Assembly: GCA_963995505.1 (NCBI GenBank)
Contig: OZ023198.1
Span: 3,100,001-3,164,000, forward strand
Direction of reading: 5' to 3'
Length of the DNA stretch: 64,000 bases
Source: Hypericum androsaemum
Lineage: Eukaryota > Streptophyta > Magnoliopsida > Malpighiales > Hypericaceae
Of this stretch, positions 33,231 through 45,429 are shown in pieces. Made by a program: the position numbers and the translations under genes. The notes below the pieces were generated by a model. It was given only the letters and a program-made list of their open reading frames with translations, did no database searches and had not been told where the DNA came from. Position 1 is the stretch's first letter. Each line of letters starts with the position of its first letter.

Positions 33231-35969
33231 ATGAGACAAAATGCGGCGTTTTGTTTGGTTCACATTGTTTTTATTTGGGGGATGGCCTTCGGAGCCGACC
33301 CAACCGTCTCCTACGACTTCCGTGTCTCTTACGTAACCGCCTCCCCTCTCGGCGTCCCCCAACAGGTCTTCTCTCTTCTTCCTCTCTCCTCTTTCGGTCT
33401 TACTGTTTCGTTATTTTCTCTCACTGGGATTTTCTGTTTGACCGTAAAATTGACTCGGTTCCACTGTTTTTGTGTTTTAGAGATTCCTGAATTTTTTTTG
33501 AAGGTTTAAGAATTTTTTTTAACTGTGCCTTTTTTTAATTTTGCTAATTACTTTTGTGCCCTCTTGGAAAAAAATGTAGGTCATTGGTATTAACAAGCAG
33601 TTCCCTGGTCCACCTATCAACGCTACAACCAACTACAATGTCGTTGTCAACGTCTGGAATGACCTTGACGAGAATCTGTTGATGACATGGTACGTCCCCG
33701 AATTTCGAGTATTTAGTGGATAGCAGAAAGCGGATAACAGATTGGTTGGTAGATAGTCCGTAGCGTGATCTTCTGGTAGGATACTTGCAATGTGCTATAT
33801 CTGGTGTGTTTTCTGCTTCAGAGTTTGACATTTAAGCATGGCGGATTAAACGATTTTCGAGTGATTTTGGTTAGCGGATAGCAGATAACAGATTGGTTCA
33901 TAGATAGTCCGTAGCGTAATCTTCTGGTTGGCTATTTGCAATGTATTATATGGTGTGTTCTCTGCTTCAGAGTTAACATTGAAACATGGTGGATTAAGCG
34001 ATTTTCGAGCGATTTTGATTTTGATGTTTTAGGCCGGGGATTCAGATGAGGCGGAATTCGTGGCAGGATGGCCTTCTTGGGACCAACTGTCCCGTCCCTC
34101 CTACGAAGAACTTCACTTACAACTTCCAGGTGAAAGATCAGATTGGGAGCTTCTTCTACGCCCCGTCCCTTAACATGCAGAGGTCGTCAGGTGGCTTTGG
34201 TCCCTTTAGTGTAAACAACAGGGACGTCATCCCGATTCCCTTCGCACAACCGGATGGCGACATTGTCGTGTTGATTGGCGACTGGTACACCAAGAACCAT
34301 ACGGTCTGTAGTCGTTGACGTTGACTGAGTCTGGCCTTCCTGTCGAAATATGACCGTTTGATTGAAATGGTGGGATATTGGCTTTGTTGCAGGCGTTGAG
34401 GAGCATGCTTGACTCTGGAGAGGAACTCGGGATGCCAGACGGTGTCTTGATCAACGGGAAGGGACCTTTCAGATACAACACCAGTCTTGTACCTGATGGG
34501 ATCGATTACGAGACAATCAAAGTCGATCCAGGTATATGACACTTAATTTTGCTCTTCTTAGTTTTACAGCATCTCGGGTTTACACGAATTGCTGCAGGAA
34601 AAACCTATCGGTTCCGGGTCCATAATGTTGGAACTTCAACCAGTTTGAGCTTCAGAATTCAGGGGCATAATCTGCTTCTCGTGGAAACAGAGGGTTATTA
34701 TACCGTGCAGCAGAACTATACGAACTTTTATCTACACGTCGGTCAGTCCTGCTCATTTTTGGTAACCATGGATCAAAACGCGACCACCGATTATTACATA
34801 GTAGCTAGTGCTGCATTTGTGAATGAGTCACTCTGGCAAAAGGTTACTGGAGTTGCAGTCTTGCATTACTCCAATTCCCAAGGGCCTGTATCTGGTCCTC
34901 TGCCTGCTGCCCCGACCGACATATACAACCGGTGGTCAGCAATGAACCAGCCAAGATCTATCAGACAAAATACTACTGCAAGCGGAGCTCGTCCCAACCC
35001 GCAAGGTTCATATCACTATGGCTTGATCAATGTGACTCATACCTATGTTCTGCAGAGCCTGCCACCTGCATTAGTTGGTGGAAAATATCGTGCCACTCTT
35101 AACAGAATAGCATTTGTTAATCCTGATACGCCTATAAGGCTTGCCGACCTTCACAACGTGACAGGTGCTTACAAGCTCGACTTTCCAGATGCGCCTCTTG
35201 ATAGGCCTGCACGGGCAGATGCATCCGTCATCAATGCTACATACAAAGGGTTCATAGAAATCATAATGCAGAACAACGACACGAGAATGCAGAGCTTTCA
35301 TGTTGATGGTTACTCGTTCTTCGTTGTTGGGTATGCTCCTCTTTCATATCAACGACGAATCTGTTTTAAGGTTTCTTAATAACCGAATCCTGCTTATAAT
35401 TCAGTTTCTCTGCAGGATGGATTGGGGCATTTGGTCCGAGAGCGACCGAGGTTCATACAACAAGTGGGATGCTATATCGCGCAGCACAGTCGAGGTTCGT
35501 TAATCTACTACAAGTGCAGCAGTCTGGCCTGCACATTCATGATCTAATTTGATCATCCTTTTGTGAAGGTCTATCCCGGAGCATGGACAGCAGTTTATAT
35601 CTCTCTAGATAATGTCGGAGCCTGGAATCTTCGAGTGGACAACCTTGATAGATGGTACTTGGGTCAGGAAACATACATGAGAATCATCAATCCGGAGGAA
35701 AATGGTGTCACGGAGATGGACCCACCTTCAAATGTTCGATACTGTGGTGCCCTTAAGTACCTGCAGAAGTATGGATCTTTTCTAAGTAACCTTAAACATC
35801 GGATTCTGAGAAACATTGTTAAAAGAATAGCTAATAACATTTCTGCTTCTCTTTTTTTTTTGTTTTCAGGGATGGCACAAGTTCAGCAACTTCGATTCTT
35901 GGTACCGCTTTGAAGACAATTTTCATCAAGCTTGTAGTCGGCTGCTTTGCCATTTTCATTCTAAGCTAA
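33231..35969 (+). CDS. SKU5-like (SKS) monocopper-oxidase-like protein, 8 exons
   Basis: Exons: 33231-33365, 33580-33689, 34033-34303, 34393-34531, 34598-35330, 35416-35494, 35569-35768, 35870-35969; 588 residues, as in SKU5. Three cupredoxin domains follow a signal peptide (about 1-22). Family words: SPLGVPQQV, QVKDQIGSFFY, GDWYTKNHT, MPDGVLINGKGPFRYN, IQGHNLLLVETEGYYTVQQN, SGARPNPQGS and PGAW. The multicopper-oxidase ligand sites are replaced: HWHG by TWPG, and the HxH of the second site by FFYAPSLNMQR. The C-terminal site reads DNVGAWNLR. An oxidase reaction is therefore unlikely. The last 30 residues (small residues, then a hydrophobic stretch) fit a GPI-anchor signal, as in SKU5/SKS1/SKS2, which act in directional growth at the plasma membrane and wall. 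Intron 2 contains a tandem duplication. Confidence 0.92.
33705..34016. repeat. 150-bp tandem duplication inside SKU5-like intron 2
   Basis: Two diverged copies, about 33709-33860 and 33870-34016, share 'agattggttggtagatagtc/agattggttcatagatagtc', 'tccgtagcgt', 'atcttctggt' and 'ggattaaacgattttcgag/ggattaagcgattttcgag'. Non-coding. Confidence 0.85.
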
Positions 35970-37101
35970 ACATAACAACTAATTGATCACAGGTTTCCTT
36001 TTATATTTATTTCACCGCGTTTATGGTAGCTCTTGCGAAAATTAAACTCGAACAGTAAAAAAAACTAAAGAGGAGAATATTCACATGTCATCGTCGTTAA
36101 TGGCAAGAAATCACCGGCCGACATTTGTTGAGTGCCTTCTACGGACTAAAAAGAAAAGGCCAAAGATATTTACACATGCATTTCCTAAACTTCACTGCAA
36201 AGCATTGAGACACAAAAATATACAGTACAACCGATAGCAATACGGATAATCATACCAATTGATAGTTGAAGGACACCGTAACTTGTGTCGACTGATCCAC
36301 ATTCAAGTCGGGTAGAATTATTGAAGGTGATAGTTTTCTCTTAATAAATTATTGAGACTGATGATTTGAAGTATTGTGATTAAGATAGAACAATATAATT
36401 ACCAATTGATCAAAGTATTTGTTGGTTGGTTTTTTTTATATCACTCGATAGTTAAAATTCTTTTCACTTAAAATTTTTTAAACGTAAAATTTTCAACACC
36501 ATCTCTCAAACAGAGTACAAAAATTACATCGACCCAAGTTTGCCGAGGAGTTCACTTGGAGAATTTAGGGTGAGATTTTCGAGAATACAGAACCCATTTT
36601 GGAGCTTACCTTCCGCTCTGTACTGGGCCAATTAGCAAAGCCCATAGGACTAACTCAAGTCAAACCTACAAGTCCAAATTCTGAACCAAATATTGCATTA
36701 AGCTCTTTCTGAAGGGTAAATATTATTTAAAACACATTGAACTCTATTGAAGGGTAAATATTACATAAAAAACTAGCCGACCGAACTATTTTCCAGATGC
36801 TGTGTGGTTTAGAATAAAAGAAGTAGATGCCAAATAAAATGGTTGTAAAGCTAAAGATTAACTTTGAAAAAGTTGCTCAGTTGATAAAAAAAATGAGATA
36901 AAAAGTTCTCGAAAGTTCATTCAGATTGAAAAAAAGACCAACTTATTGATTTTGTTACACTACATTGAATCAATACCGAAAATAGTTCATGGACAAATTG
37001 GAAGATCGAAACAATGATCTTACAACAGTTAAAGAACAAACAAATTACTCAAGACGATCTATGTACCGGTATGTATGTTGGTTCTTGGTACTATATAGCA
37101 T
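35970..37101. other. Convergent intergenic region
   Basis: Between the 3' ends of the SKU5-like (+) and PME (-) genes. AT-rich, no gene recognised. Both 3' UTRs should lie here. Confidence 0.5.
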
Positions 37102-39602
37102 TTAAAGTCCAGCGGTGAACGGAATTCCGGTGTCCGGCAGCCACGACTTGCCGGCGATGAAGTTCGCAACCGTGAACTGAGACGCTTCCGCTGCTGTCTT
37201 TATCACCCGGTAACCTTTCCACTTCACTCTTCTGGTGGTCGAGGACCTAGGACCGATGTTCATGTACTCTCCATAGTACAATGTATCCAAAGCGAAGGTC
37301 CCATCCCACTCGAGCCATCCCGCTGGATCAACCACCGTATCGAGGTAGGTCTTGAGGTAAACAGTCCTCGAGTACTGCTTCCATGGTCTCCCAAGGAACG
37401 TCTTGAAAGTACCGAGGACGGGTATCAGGTCCGCGGCTGCCATAATTCTCGAGTTGATGATCGAAATCCCGGTGTTCTGGTTAGGGTCGGACCTTCCCTG
37501 TGCCGTGACCACGTTCTTCTGTTGCGACATTGGCTTCCTTGCGTATATCATGCAATTTTGCAGTACAACGGCTGCGTTTCCGAATATGAAGTCAACGGTT
37601 CCGTAGACGTAGCATTCTTTGTAGAATTGTCTCTGAGAGTGGACGTATAGTGTGTCTTGGTACCCTTCGAAGCCGCACCGGTAGAAGACCGAGAGGTCGG
37701 AGCCGGACCGGAGCGCCACCGCCTGGTGGTTCTCCGGCCCCGCGGTGTTTCGGACCGTCAGGTCCCGGGCGATGAAGCCTCCTCCGGTCACAACTGCGAA
37801 AATGATCAAATGGAAGTTGACAGGATTTAGTACGATTGATTAAGTTGGTCTTTGGAGAATATGAGAATGTCAATGATAATGATGTGCCGTGCGTGTCACG
37901 TTTATAAAATTAGGTAAATGTGTAATAGAATTGTTAACTAATTATTGAATGGTATCTTTTCGATTTAAAATAAAATTTCTATCGTGACAAAATTAATTAT
38001 TGAATGGTGGAAGGTATATATATAATAATTGAATGAATTTTTTTTCTTTCAGTTTTGTCAAAACTCTGATTTGATTATCATGGCTTAATTAATTTCGATC
38101 TTTGGCTTATTACTTCTTACAGCTGACCAAGTGCGAATGCTGGTGACGTGTGGACTTCTATTGTTCTCACAAATGGATGAATGAGAAGGGAGAACTAATA
38201 ATGTAATATAGTCATGGTTACCCTAGCTATACGAAGAACTATTAATTTTAAGAATTATATTTAAGAAATTTACCTGCAGTAATAGTTATATACAGGAGCC
38301 AGGGAAAAAGAAAAAAAATTAGGCGTGAATAAACTAGCTAGCTAGTGATGTTGAATTAGTGAGACCCTAACTAATTAAGTTAGATAAATCTCCACTCTTT
38401 AATTAACGTTTGTGAATTTGGTTGGCGACCATATTATTTACTACGTCAACAACCCCAAAACCCAAAACCAAGAAAAATAAGACTAGCAAACCACATAATA
38501 GGATAGATTCAAGTACATAAGAGACTTTGAATTATGTATCGGGTTAAAACAATGTTCAACTTCGAATAACAAATATTTATCCAGAATTCGTGCTCAATTC
38601 TAAATAGTACATACTAATCCAAAAGAAACTGGCAAATCATGGAATTAAGATTAACTCAAATAAGAATAAAGCAATCATCAAAGGAAATTAAATAATTATA
38701 GCTCAAAATATATGTTTTTACTTACTAAGAGTCGCGGAGTTGAAAGTAGTGGAACCTCCACCGACGCTCCGGCTACCGGTGATAATGGTATACTTAATTC
38801 CGTCACCAACCAACATTATATTCTTCAACTTGCTGCCGATCTCGATATTCTCCTTGTAAATCCCTTTCTTTACGTGTATAATGAACCTCCCGGTCCCGCT
38901 CCTCTTGGAGGCGGCATCAACCGCTTCCTTTATGGTCTTGTAGTTCCCGGACCCGTCCTGAGCCACCACGAGGTTCGCGGCCGGCGAGGAAGCTGCGAGA
39001 AGCTTCCTGTCGCCGGTGGTGACCCAGCTCGGGTACCCGTCCTTGTATGTTCTTGGGGGAAAGTTGGAGGAGTCGTGTGTTTTGGCCAAGGCCAAGGAGT
39101 TGCTTAAAAGTCTTGTGACGTTGTTTGACATCAAGGGGAGGACGTAGTCCGGGACTCCGAGCTCGAGGAACCCGGCTCGACACGTTTCGAGGTTGGTTAG
39201 GGCGGTGCTGAGCCATGTCTGGGCGTCGAAGTCGGTGCACTTGGTGTCCGGATCTAGGGTTTTGTTCAGCTGGAGGATTGTCTCGTCGTAGAGCTTCAAG
39301 CAGTCGGCCCATGCGGATCTTTCCTTGTCGTTGCGGCACTCGGACTCGAGCGAGACGGTCCGGGTGTGGGCCGTTTGGGCTCGGTGCATGGCTAGCTCGA
39401 TGGCTAGCTTCCTGAACTCGGTTTTGCCTATTGGGATCAGGTTCTTAGGGTTTTGTTTCAAGAAGTGCTTGCATGGTTTTGGGTTCGGGGTTTGGTCGCA
39501 CCAGTGGTCCACATCGAAATTGGAAGAATGAATTGGGGAGAATAATGCAAATATGGAAACTATTAGGACTACCAAAGGAAGGCCAATCTTGAAAGTAGCC
39601 AT
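37102..39602 (-). CDS. Pectin methylesterase with N-terminal inhibitor domain (type I PME), 2 exons
   Basis: Removes methyl esters from wall homogalacturonan. Exons on the minus strand: 39602-38726 and 37793-37102, joined within an Ile codon; 522 residues. Order: signal peptide (about 1-26), PMEI pro-domain (about 30-175, with Cys residues at 35, 44, 90, 101, 122 and 141), processing motif RKLL (199-202), then the catalytic beta-helix. PME signatures are intact: GIYKE (247-251), QAVAL (Gln316), GYQDTLY (Gln338, Asp339), VDFIFGNA (Asp360) and LGRPW (Arg428). The aspartate pair, both glutamines and the arginine are present, so activity is expected. The start is the first ATG after a TATA-like 'ctatataag' (minus strand, about 39650-39658), giving a leader of about 20-30 bases. 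The intron is 932 bp. The dibasic site is the usual point where the pro-domain is removed before export. Confidence 0.95.
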
Positions 39603-40386
39603 TTTGTAATATAACTTTTGAGTGATATAGCATCAAGGGATTTAGTTCTCTTATATAGGAGAGTTGTGGAGAATATAGGGAGAGGGTGGAAGCCAAAAAA
39701 ATATATTATTTCAAGTTTGGTGACAGGTTGGCTATGTTTGACATTGAACAAGTACAAGAAGAAAGTGACATCTGATCGGAATAGTAGATAAGAATCTCAC
39801 TGACGTTCATTAAAGATATAAAAATCGAGAACAGTGGACAATATTTGTTGTGTAATAATTGGCCTGCTATACTTCTGTTTTAGGAAAAAAAAATATTTGT
39901 TGACATTTTTTTGCCAAGTACTTTAGTTTGGTTGTCATTTTTGTAAGAGAGCTATTTCAAATTGTTATTAAAAGAGTGAATTTAGAAACTTCACAAGAAG
40001 TACGAATTTAGATAATTTTGACAAAAAAATCAAATTACGTGGAACTTAATTAAAAAATCATTCTACGAGATATTAAAGTAAAGTTTTACTATTATTATAT
40101 TCGCTGTCTTGTAGGACGAAGCAAAACGAATGTTGAATAATGTCTAGAGACGCGCTTGTGCGTGGGTACGGACTAAGCAGACAGATTGGGAGTCGTGGGA
40201 ACATATATCTTGCTGTTTGTTGTAATTTATCCCATGCAAAGCACGACTAAAAGAGCAACTTTGCTTACCAATCCAAAACATATTCAGAGTAGAGAGTTAT
40301 CACATCCTATTTAAATTACGAATTTTTTAATAATTCTTTTACATTTGTAAGTTTTCACTCAAAATCTCCTTAAATAAATAAAATTT
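39603..40386 (-). promoter_or_regulatory. PME promoter region
   Basis: TATA-like box at about 39650-39658 (read on the minus strand). The rest is AT-rich with no gene recognised. It ends at the target duplication of the Pack-MULE at 40387. Confidence 0.5.
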
Positions 40387-40699
40387 AGGAAAAAGTATAC
40401 TTAAGTATCTTATAGTTTCATCGATTATCATTTGAGTACATTGTAGTTTTTAAACTGTAAAACAGGTCCAACTTATTCACGTATTTTGTCACGGAGGGTC
40501 CGCTTTGAGCTTTTTTGGCAAATGGCATCATTTTATGGCAGACGTGGACTGCCACATGGCTTAGACTATGATTACTTATTGTTGACATGGCGGTGAATAA
40601 ATTACCAAATTAGTACCAAGTTTATTTATTACTTGCAAAAAAATCCTAATTGACTCTCTCTCACTCTCTTCAATCTCTCTCCCCCCCCAACCAAATCCC

Positions 40700-41280
40700 A
40701 TGGCGTCCCAGCAACACGAAGTCGTCTTCGATCTCGACGACGATGACCAGTAGTTCGAGTCCTATGAAGACCTCGAAGACAACCCCGAGATCATGGACGA
40801 CGAATACAACGACAAGGAAAACCTCCGCCTCGCCTCCCCCTCCACAGTCCCTGTTCCCATCCCCATCGACGTTCCCTCCGCCATCACCATCGCCGCCGTC
40901 CCCAATGGCCAGCATCCGATCCTTGTTCTCCCTACCGCCGCCATCTCCCCGCCGGACCCCAAGCGCCACTGGATCGGCCCCCCGCCCTACGACACGGTCA
41001 TCCTCCCCTCCCCACCGCAGCTGAATCGGAAGCCTCTCCTACCAGACGAGACGCAACGACTGTTCTTGGCTGGCCAACGCGGGCCTCACCTCGACACCGC
41101 CCTCTTCTATGACTAAATCAAGTCAAAGCTCCAGCTTGACTTCAACAAGAACCAGCTCATCGAGAATCTCCCATGATCAGGCTACTTTCGAGATCTCACA
41201 GAAGATCTGAAGCTCCTCCCTCGCTGCCCCTGATGACGAAGACAACGATGTTCCTAATTTCGAGGTCACACAATTTGTTT
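40700..41280 (+). pseudogene. Captured GeBP-like (DUF573) transcription-factor fragment
   Basis: Reads on the plus strand from ATG 40700. An acidic start with 'FESYEDLEDNPE' is interrupted by TAG at 40751. Then come 'PPPYDTVILPSPPQLNRKPL', 'HLDTALFYD', a TAA at 41114, and in frame 'IKSKLQLDFNKNQLIENL'. A shifted frame then gives 'HDQATFEISQKI'. The LFYD-IKSKLQLDFNKNQLIE-HDQATFEIS order is that of the DNA-binding domain of plant GeBP/STKL-type regulators. Two segments of that domain (the WxDEDEI part and the RRLKKKY part) are missing, there are two in-frame stops and one frameshift. Not functional. Its location within TIRs implies capture by the MULE. Confidence 0.75.
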
Positions 41281-41486
41281 GGTTTTTTTGGGCGGAAGAG
41301 CGGAAGTAGAGTAAGAAGAAAAAGAAGAGAAGAAAAGTTGGAGGAGATGATGATTTAGAGAGGAGGGTATATAAATTTTGTGGGATTTTGTGCTGGGGCC
41401 GAAAGCGATGACAGGGAAAGAGATGAATGTCCAAGCACGCATAACAACATGATTAGATGAATTTTATGCTGCAATAAAACAATAAG

Positions 41487-41557
41487 TCCCTGGTAGGCTA
41501 GTGGTTAGGTTACCATTCCCCCACCCGGAGAACCCAGGTTTGAATCCAACGAATGCC
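41487..41557 (+). repeat. tRNA-like segment (SINE or tRNA pseudogene)
   Basis: 'taggctagtgg' is one mismatch from the pol III A-box consensus and 'ggtttgaatcc' one mismatch from the B-box, about 40 bases apart, inside the Pack-MULE. The acceptor stem does not pair convincingly, so it is unlikely to be a working tRNA. Confidence 0.45.
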
Positions 41558-41818
41558 ATTTATTTTGTTTTCTGGGCAAATTTTATGTAATTTGGTACTA
41601 ATTGATAATTTATCACTACCACGTCAGCGCCATGTGGCATCCCACGTAGGCGTCAAAACGATGTCGTTTGCTCAAAAAACTCTGAACCGGACTAATGGAC
41701 CCGTCCGTGACAAAATACGCGAATAAGTTGGACCTTTTTACGGTTCAAAAACTATAGGGTACCCAAGTGATAATCAGTGAAACTACAAGGTACTTATGTG
41801 TACTTTTCTCTAAAATTT

Positions 41819-42635
41819 GTAACTACTTTAACCAACTTTCAATAGTATTCGAAGGCAAAAGATTATGAAGTAATCTATCAAAAAAATTAAATGTTATTTT
41901 TTATACCACACAACATTATGTCCACTGGTCCCACTTATTCCCAAGTTCGAGCCGAGTATGACCTTTGAAAAATAGCAAAAAAATTTCAACACGTATTTAA
42001 CACTGCTGTCCAAAAACTCAAACTCGAATTTTATTTACGCTAAAATAACTCTCCCATTATTTGATCAAAGTGGTTGTCCGCTAATTATTATTCCCTAAAT
42101 TAGATCCCAAAATCAATTGCTTAGGTTGGTCTAAGGATGGTTGCCAAATTCGTATACGAAACAATAATCAAGCAATCTTCCACAAATATAATCTCATGGT
42201 GCGCCTCCACCTCCTTCTGCCCAAACTCGCATAACTAGAAAACTAAATGGAAACTAAAGGGGCGAATGCTTTTGGTCGCCACGTAAGTTGAATGGTTCGT
42301 AGAATTCCACCACTAGATCAATGTAGTTGACCCGGCGGCACCGGAATTCAAAAAAAAAGATCAATGTGGTTGACCCGGTGGCACCGGAATTCCATGCCTC
42401 TAACCTAATAAATGCCTTTTTAGTAGAAATATTCTTTTAATAAAGACATACGGAATGTATAATCACTGATTAAAGAATTTTTTGAGATTATCATATTCAT
42501 TTATATTCAAAGTTCCAACTATTTTGGCTTGTTTGATTAAAATAATCTAACATTAGATCAAGTTTGATTCATGGGTTAGACATCCTCCCATTTCACGACA
42601 CGTGAGACAAAATATTCAAAATTATGTCGACACGT
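41819..42635. other. Intergenic DNA
   Basis: AT-rich with one 40-bp tandem duplication at 42315-42393 ('gatcaatgtagttgacccgg' / 'gatcaatgtggttgacccgg'). No gene recognised. Confidence 0.5.
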
Positions 42636-42640
42636 ATACT

Positions 42641-43276
42641 TGTGATACCCCGACCAGTTCTGTCTGAAACGCTTAAGTGATTTGATTGGTACTATCCATA
42701 TCAACAAGGTGCACCTTCTTTTCTGGCACACATTTTGAGAGAACTCCAAGGTTAAACGCGTTTGGCCGGGAGTAGGATCAGGATGGGTGACCTCCTGGGA
42801 AGTTTCCCAGGATGCGTGCGAGTGAGGACAAAACACGCTGGAAAAGATCCGTGTTGGTCTGTGGAGCCAGTCGGTCAAATCACGGGGCGTCACATATGGT
42901 ATTAGAGCGACCTCGGCTTGTACGGTGTGGTTCGGAGATCGAACGCATCTGCAACCGAGGGATTCTGAGACTGTTTGTATCTGGCGCGACGAGGACGTCG
43001 CGTATTTAAGGAGGGGTGTATGTGATACCCCGACCAGTTCTTTCTGAAACGCTTAAGTGATTTGATTGGTACTATCCATATCAACAAGGTGCACCTTCTT
43101 TTCTGGCACACATCTTGAGAGAACTCCAAGGTTAAACGCGTTTGGCCGGGAGTAGGATCAGGATGGGTGACCTCCTGGGAAGTTTCACAGGGTGCGTGCG
43201 AGTGAGGACAAAAACACGATGGAAAAGACCCGTGTTGGTTTGTGGAGCCAGTCAGTCAAATCACCGGGGCGTCACA
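42641..43276 (+). mobile_element. Cassandra TRIM retrotransposon, complete
   Basis: LTRs 42641-42894 and 43021-43276, both starting 'tgtgataccccgaccagttc' and ending 'ggcgtcaca'. Perfect 5-bp target duplication atact at 42636-42640 and 43277-43281. Primer site 'tatggtattagagcg' directly after the left LTR (initiator-Met tRNA type). Polypurine stretch 'aaggaggggtgta' just before the right LTR. Internal region only 126 bp, no ORF. Each LTR contains 5S rRNA-like sequence with the internal pol III promoter segment ('aggatgggtgacctcctggg'). LTRs differ at only a few positions, so the insertion is fairly recent. Same family as the reversed copy at 1476-2113. Confidence 0.95.
42750..42815 (+). other. 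5S rRNA-derived segment in left Cassandra LTR
   Basis: 'aaggttaaacgcgtttggcc', 'gggagtaggatcaggatggg' and 'tgacctcctgggaagttt' follow the 3' two thirds of plant 5S rRNA, with several substitutions. It is part of the LTR, repeated at 43130-43195, and is not a ribosomal gene. Confidence 0.85.
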
Positions 43277-43281
43277 ATACT

Positions 43282-45429
43282 AGACCAAGATTAAGCCATA
43301 TATTCAAACAGGTTTCGTTTGAGGGAACTTGTATATAAGTTTGGTAAAAGTGTTGCCTTGAAATTTTTTTTTTTTACAAAATTGAAAAGTAGAGTTTGTG
43401 AAACAACATCAAACTCTTAATCACTGACATTTTCGTCATAAAAATTGATACACGCATTTTATCTTTTTTTTAATAGAAAAATTTCGGCAGAGAAATTTCG
43501 CAAATGAATAGATGTCTATTGTAAATTTAATAAACTCAATAAGTGGCTTTTAGGGACTGCCAAAAGTAATAACAACTTGCCAAATGGTCATTGTAATCTC
43601 CTTGTAAGGCGAACTTTAAAACGGAAGACGGCTGACTTTTTTCGGATGTTGACCTTTATACTTCCAACGCATCAAAAGCCGAAGACATGCGCGGACGCGT
43701 TATCTCGATCAGAGTACAAGGAGCATCTGATCCGCCAATCAGACTTAACTAAAACGCTGATGGTTCCACGATGATATGTACGATTATTTACTTCTAAATA
43801 AGATTCGATTTGGGATTCGACCGTATAAATAAAATCCGATCGTATTTGATGATAATATCAGATGTTAAAAGAATTCAAAGATAAGCGGCTTCAATGTCTC
43901 GCTTTTAAGGAACTTCGATGTAGATTATGTTTGGCGATAGTCCAATCGACTACTTGTAGCAACTTTTTTGTTAAATCATGTTACATAATTTTACCATTTG
44001 TCTGTTTGTTTAATTCACAATTTTCTTTGAGTTGAAAGTTTTTATCATGGTTCGATATATCAAATCATTATATGATCGGAAAATTTGCAATTATCAGTAT
44101 CCTGGAATTTTTTTATATTTTTCATCAAATTTTTTGTTAGATATTTTGGTCAATACATAATTAAATATTTATTGGGCTAACTAATCTATATTCAAATAAA
44201 GCAATATCACAAATAGTGAAAAGCTCTCTATCAAAATTAGTTAGGCAACTACATTTTTGATGACTTAAATTCGAGATATCTTAGTTGGTCTAATATATAA
44301 CCCAGTTGATCTAACAATTAATACTGGTAATAGCAATTAAACATAACAAAATGGACAAAAGCCATAAATTTTTTGGGAAGGTCAACGATCAAGACGTTTT
44401 TATGGTAATGATCAACGATCTAATTGTATCAAATAAAGTGTTATTACCGATCAAAATGTTACGTTAACTGTGCACAAGTGCACTTACATCTCTCGCTGCT
44501 AAGCACAACAATTTACTTAAAAATGGCTAAAAATATACAACTATCTAAATAACAAACGCTACTAGACAGATAATATTTTGGCAGATATCTCCTAACCTCG
44601 TTGTTACATTCTAGCTGAAAATTATCTCTGGATCAGCAACACATATATATGAACAACGAACTAGCTGAAAACGGAATGCCTACCTACCTATACGCGGAAT
44701 GTTGATACAAATAATTCGAAAGTTTGATCAAAAGCTTGCAATCCTTTATATAATTCGGAATCCTCAACTATATATGACTAGATGTGATCTAATTTCCATA
44801 TCCCAAAATATTAGACCAACTAATATAATTTCTAAAGGAAATAATTATTTATATATGTCTATCACTATCACACGCAATCAGATGGCAATTTTGTCTGTTC
44901 TTAATTTAAGTGCACGCAAGCGTACGAGATTCTTTTCCCTGTAAAACGAAATTTAATACATGCGGGAGTACGAACTAATCAAAGCTTGGAAAACCAACAG
45001 GAAAACCAATAAGAGTTGGTCTGGAAGTTTGATTAATTTAAGAAAATTTTAAATTCAAACACAAATATAAAAAATATTATTAAGAGTCGTCTCTTCACCT
45101 AAAAATCTCCGAAAACTAGTGTTAAAAAAAATCAAAGCTAGGGAGTTGACATTGCGACAAAAATGAACATGACATTGGTATAAGTCCAATTTCGAAAAAT
45201 TATACAATATGAAAGTCATCTTATTCTTCTTATTGTTTCGATGGCTACATGTAAACAAGAGAGTTTACTAGAGTGAAATTGCTGCAAAGTGAGACGAAAT
45301 TAATTAAAAATTTGGCGAGTATTCAAAAATCTTATCATATTGAACACAGATTAGTTAACTGAGTTAATATTCGGATATTAAATGATTTCGTGAAATTTTA
45401 AAAGTTATGAGATTAATTTACTTACTAGC
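43282..45429. other. AT-rich intergenic DNA
   Basis: No gene recognised. 43560-43780 is somewhat GC-richer; a 65-codon frame there includes 'CADALSRSEYKEHL', reminiscent of the end of a Ty3-type RNase H ('NADALSR'), but too short to call. Confidence 0.45.

Larger units (their letters stand above)
40387..41810. mobile_element. Pack-MULE-like element carrying a GeBP/DUF573 fragment
   Basis: Ends 'aggaaaaagtatacttaagt' and the inverse of '...cttatgtgtacttttctc'. TIRs of about 200 bp share 'gtccaacttattc', 'cgtattttgtcacgga' and 'atggcatc/acgacatc'. The target duplication is 8 bp, taaaattt, at 40379-40386 and 41811-41818. The interior has a GC-rich coding relic (40700-41280) and a tRNA-like segment (41487-41557). 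No transposase. Length 1424 bp. Confidence 0.85.

Noticed and set aside
40650..41116. A functional GeBP-like gene or unknown acidic protein
   Set aside because: Two in-frame stops, one frameshift and missing parts of the domain, all within TIRs and a target duplication.
42750..43195. 5S ribosomal RNA genes
   Set aside because: The similarity covers only part of 5S rRNA, carries substitutions and is located in both LTRs of a Cassandra element, as well as in reverse at 1600-2030.
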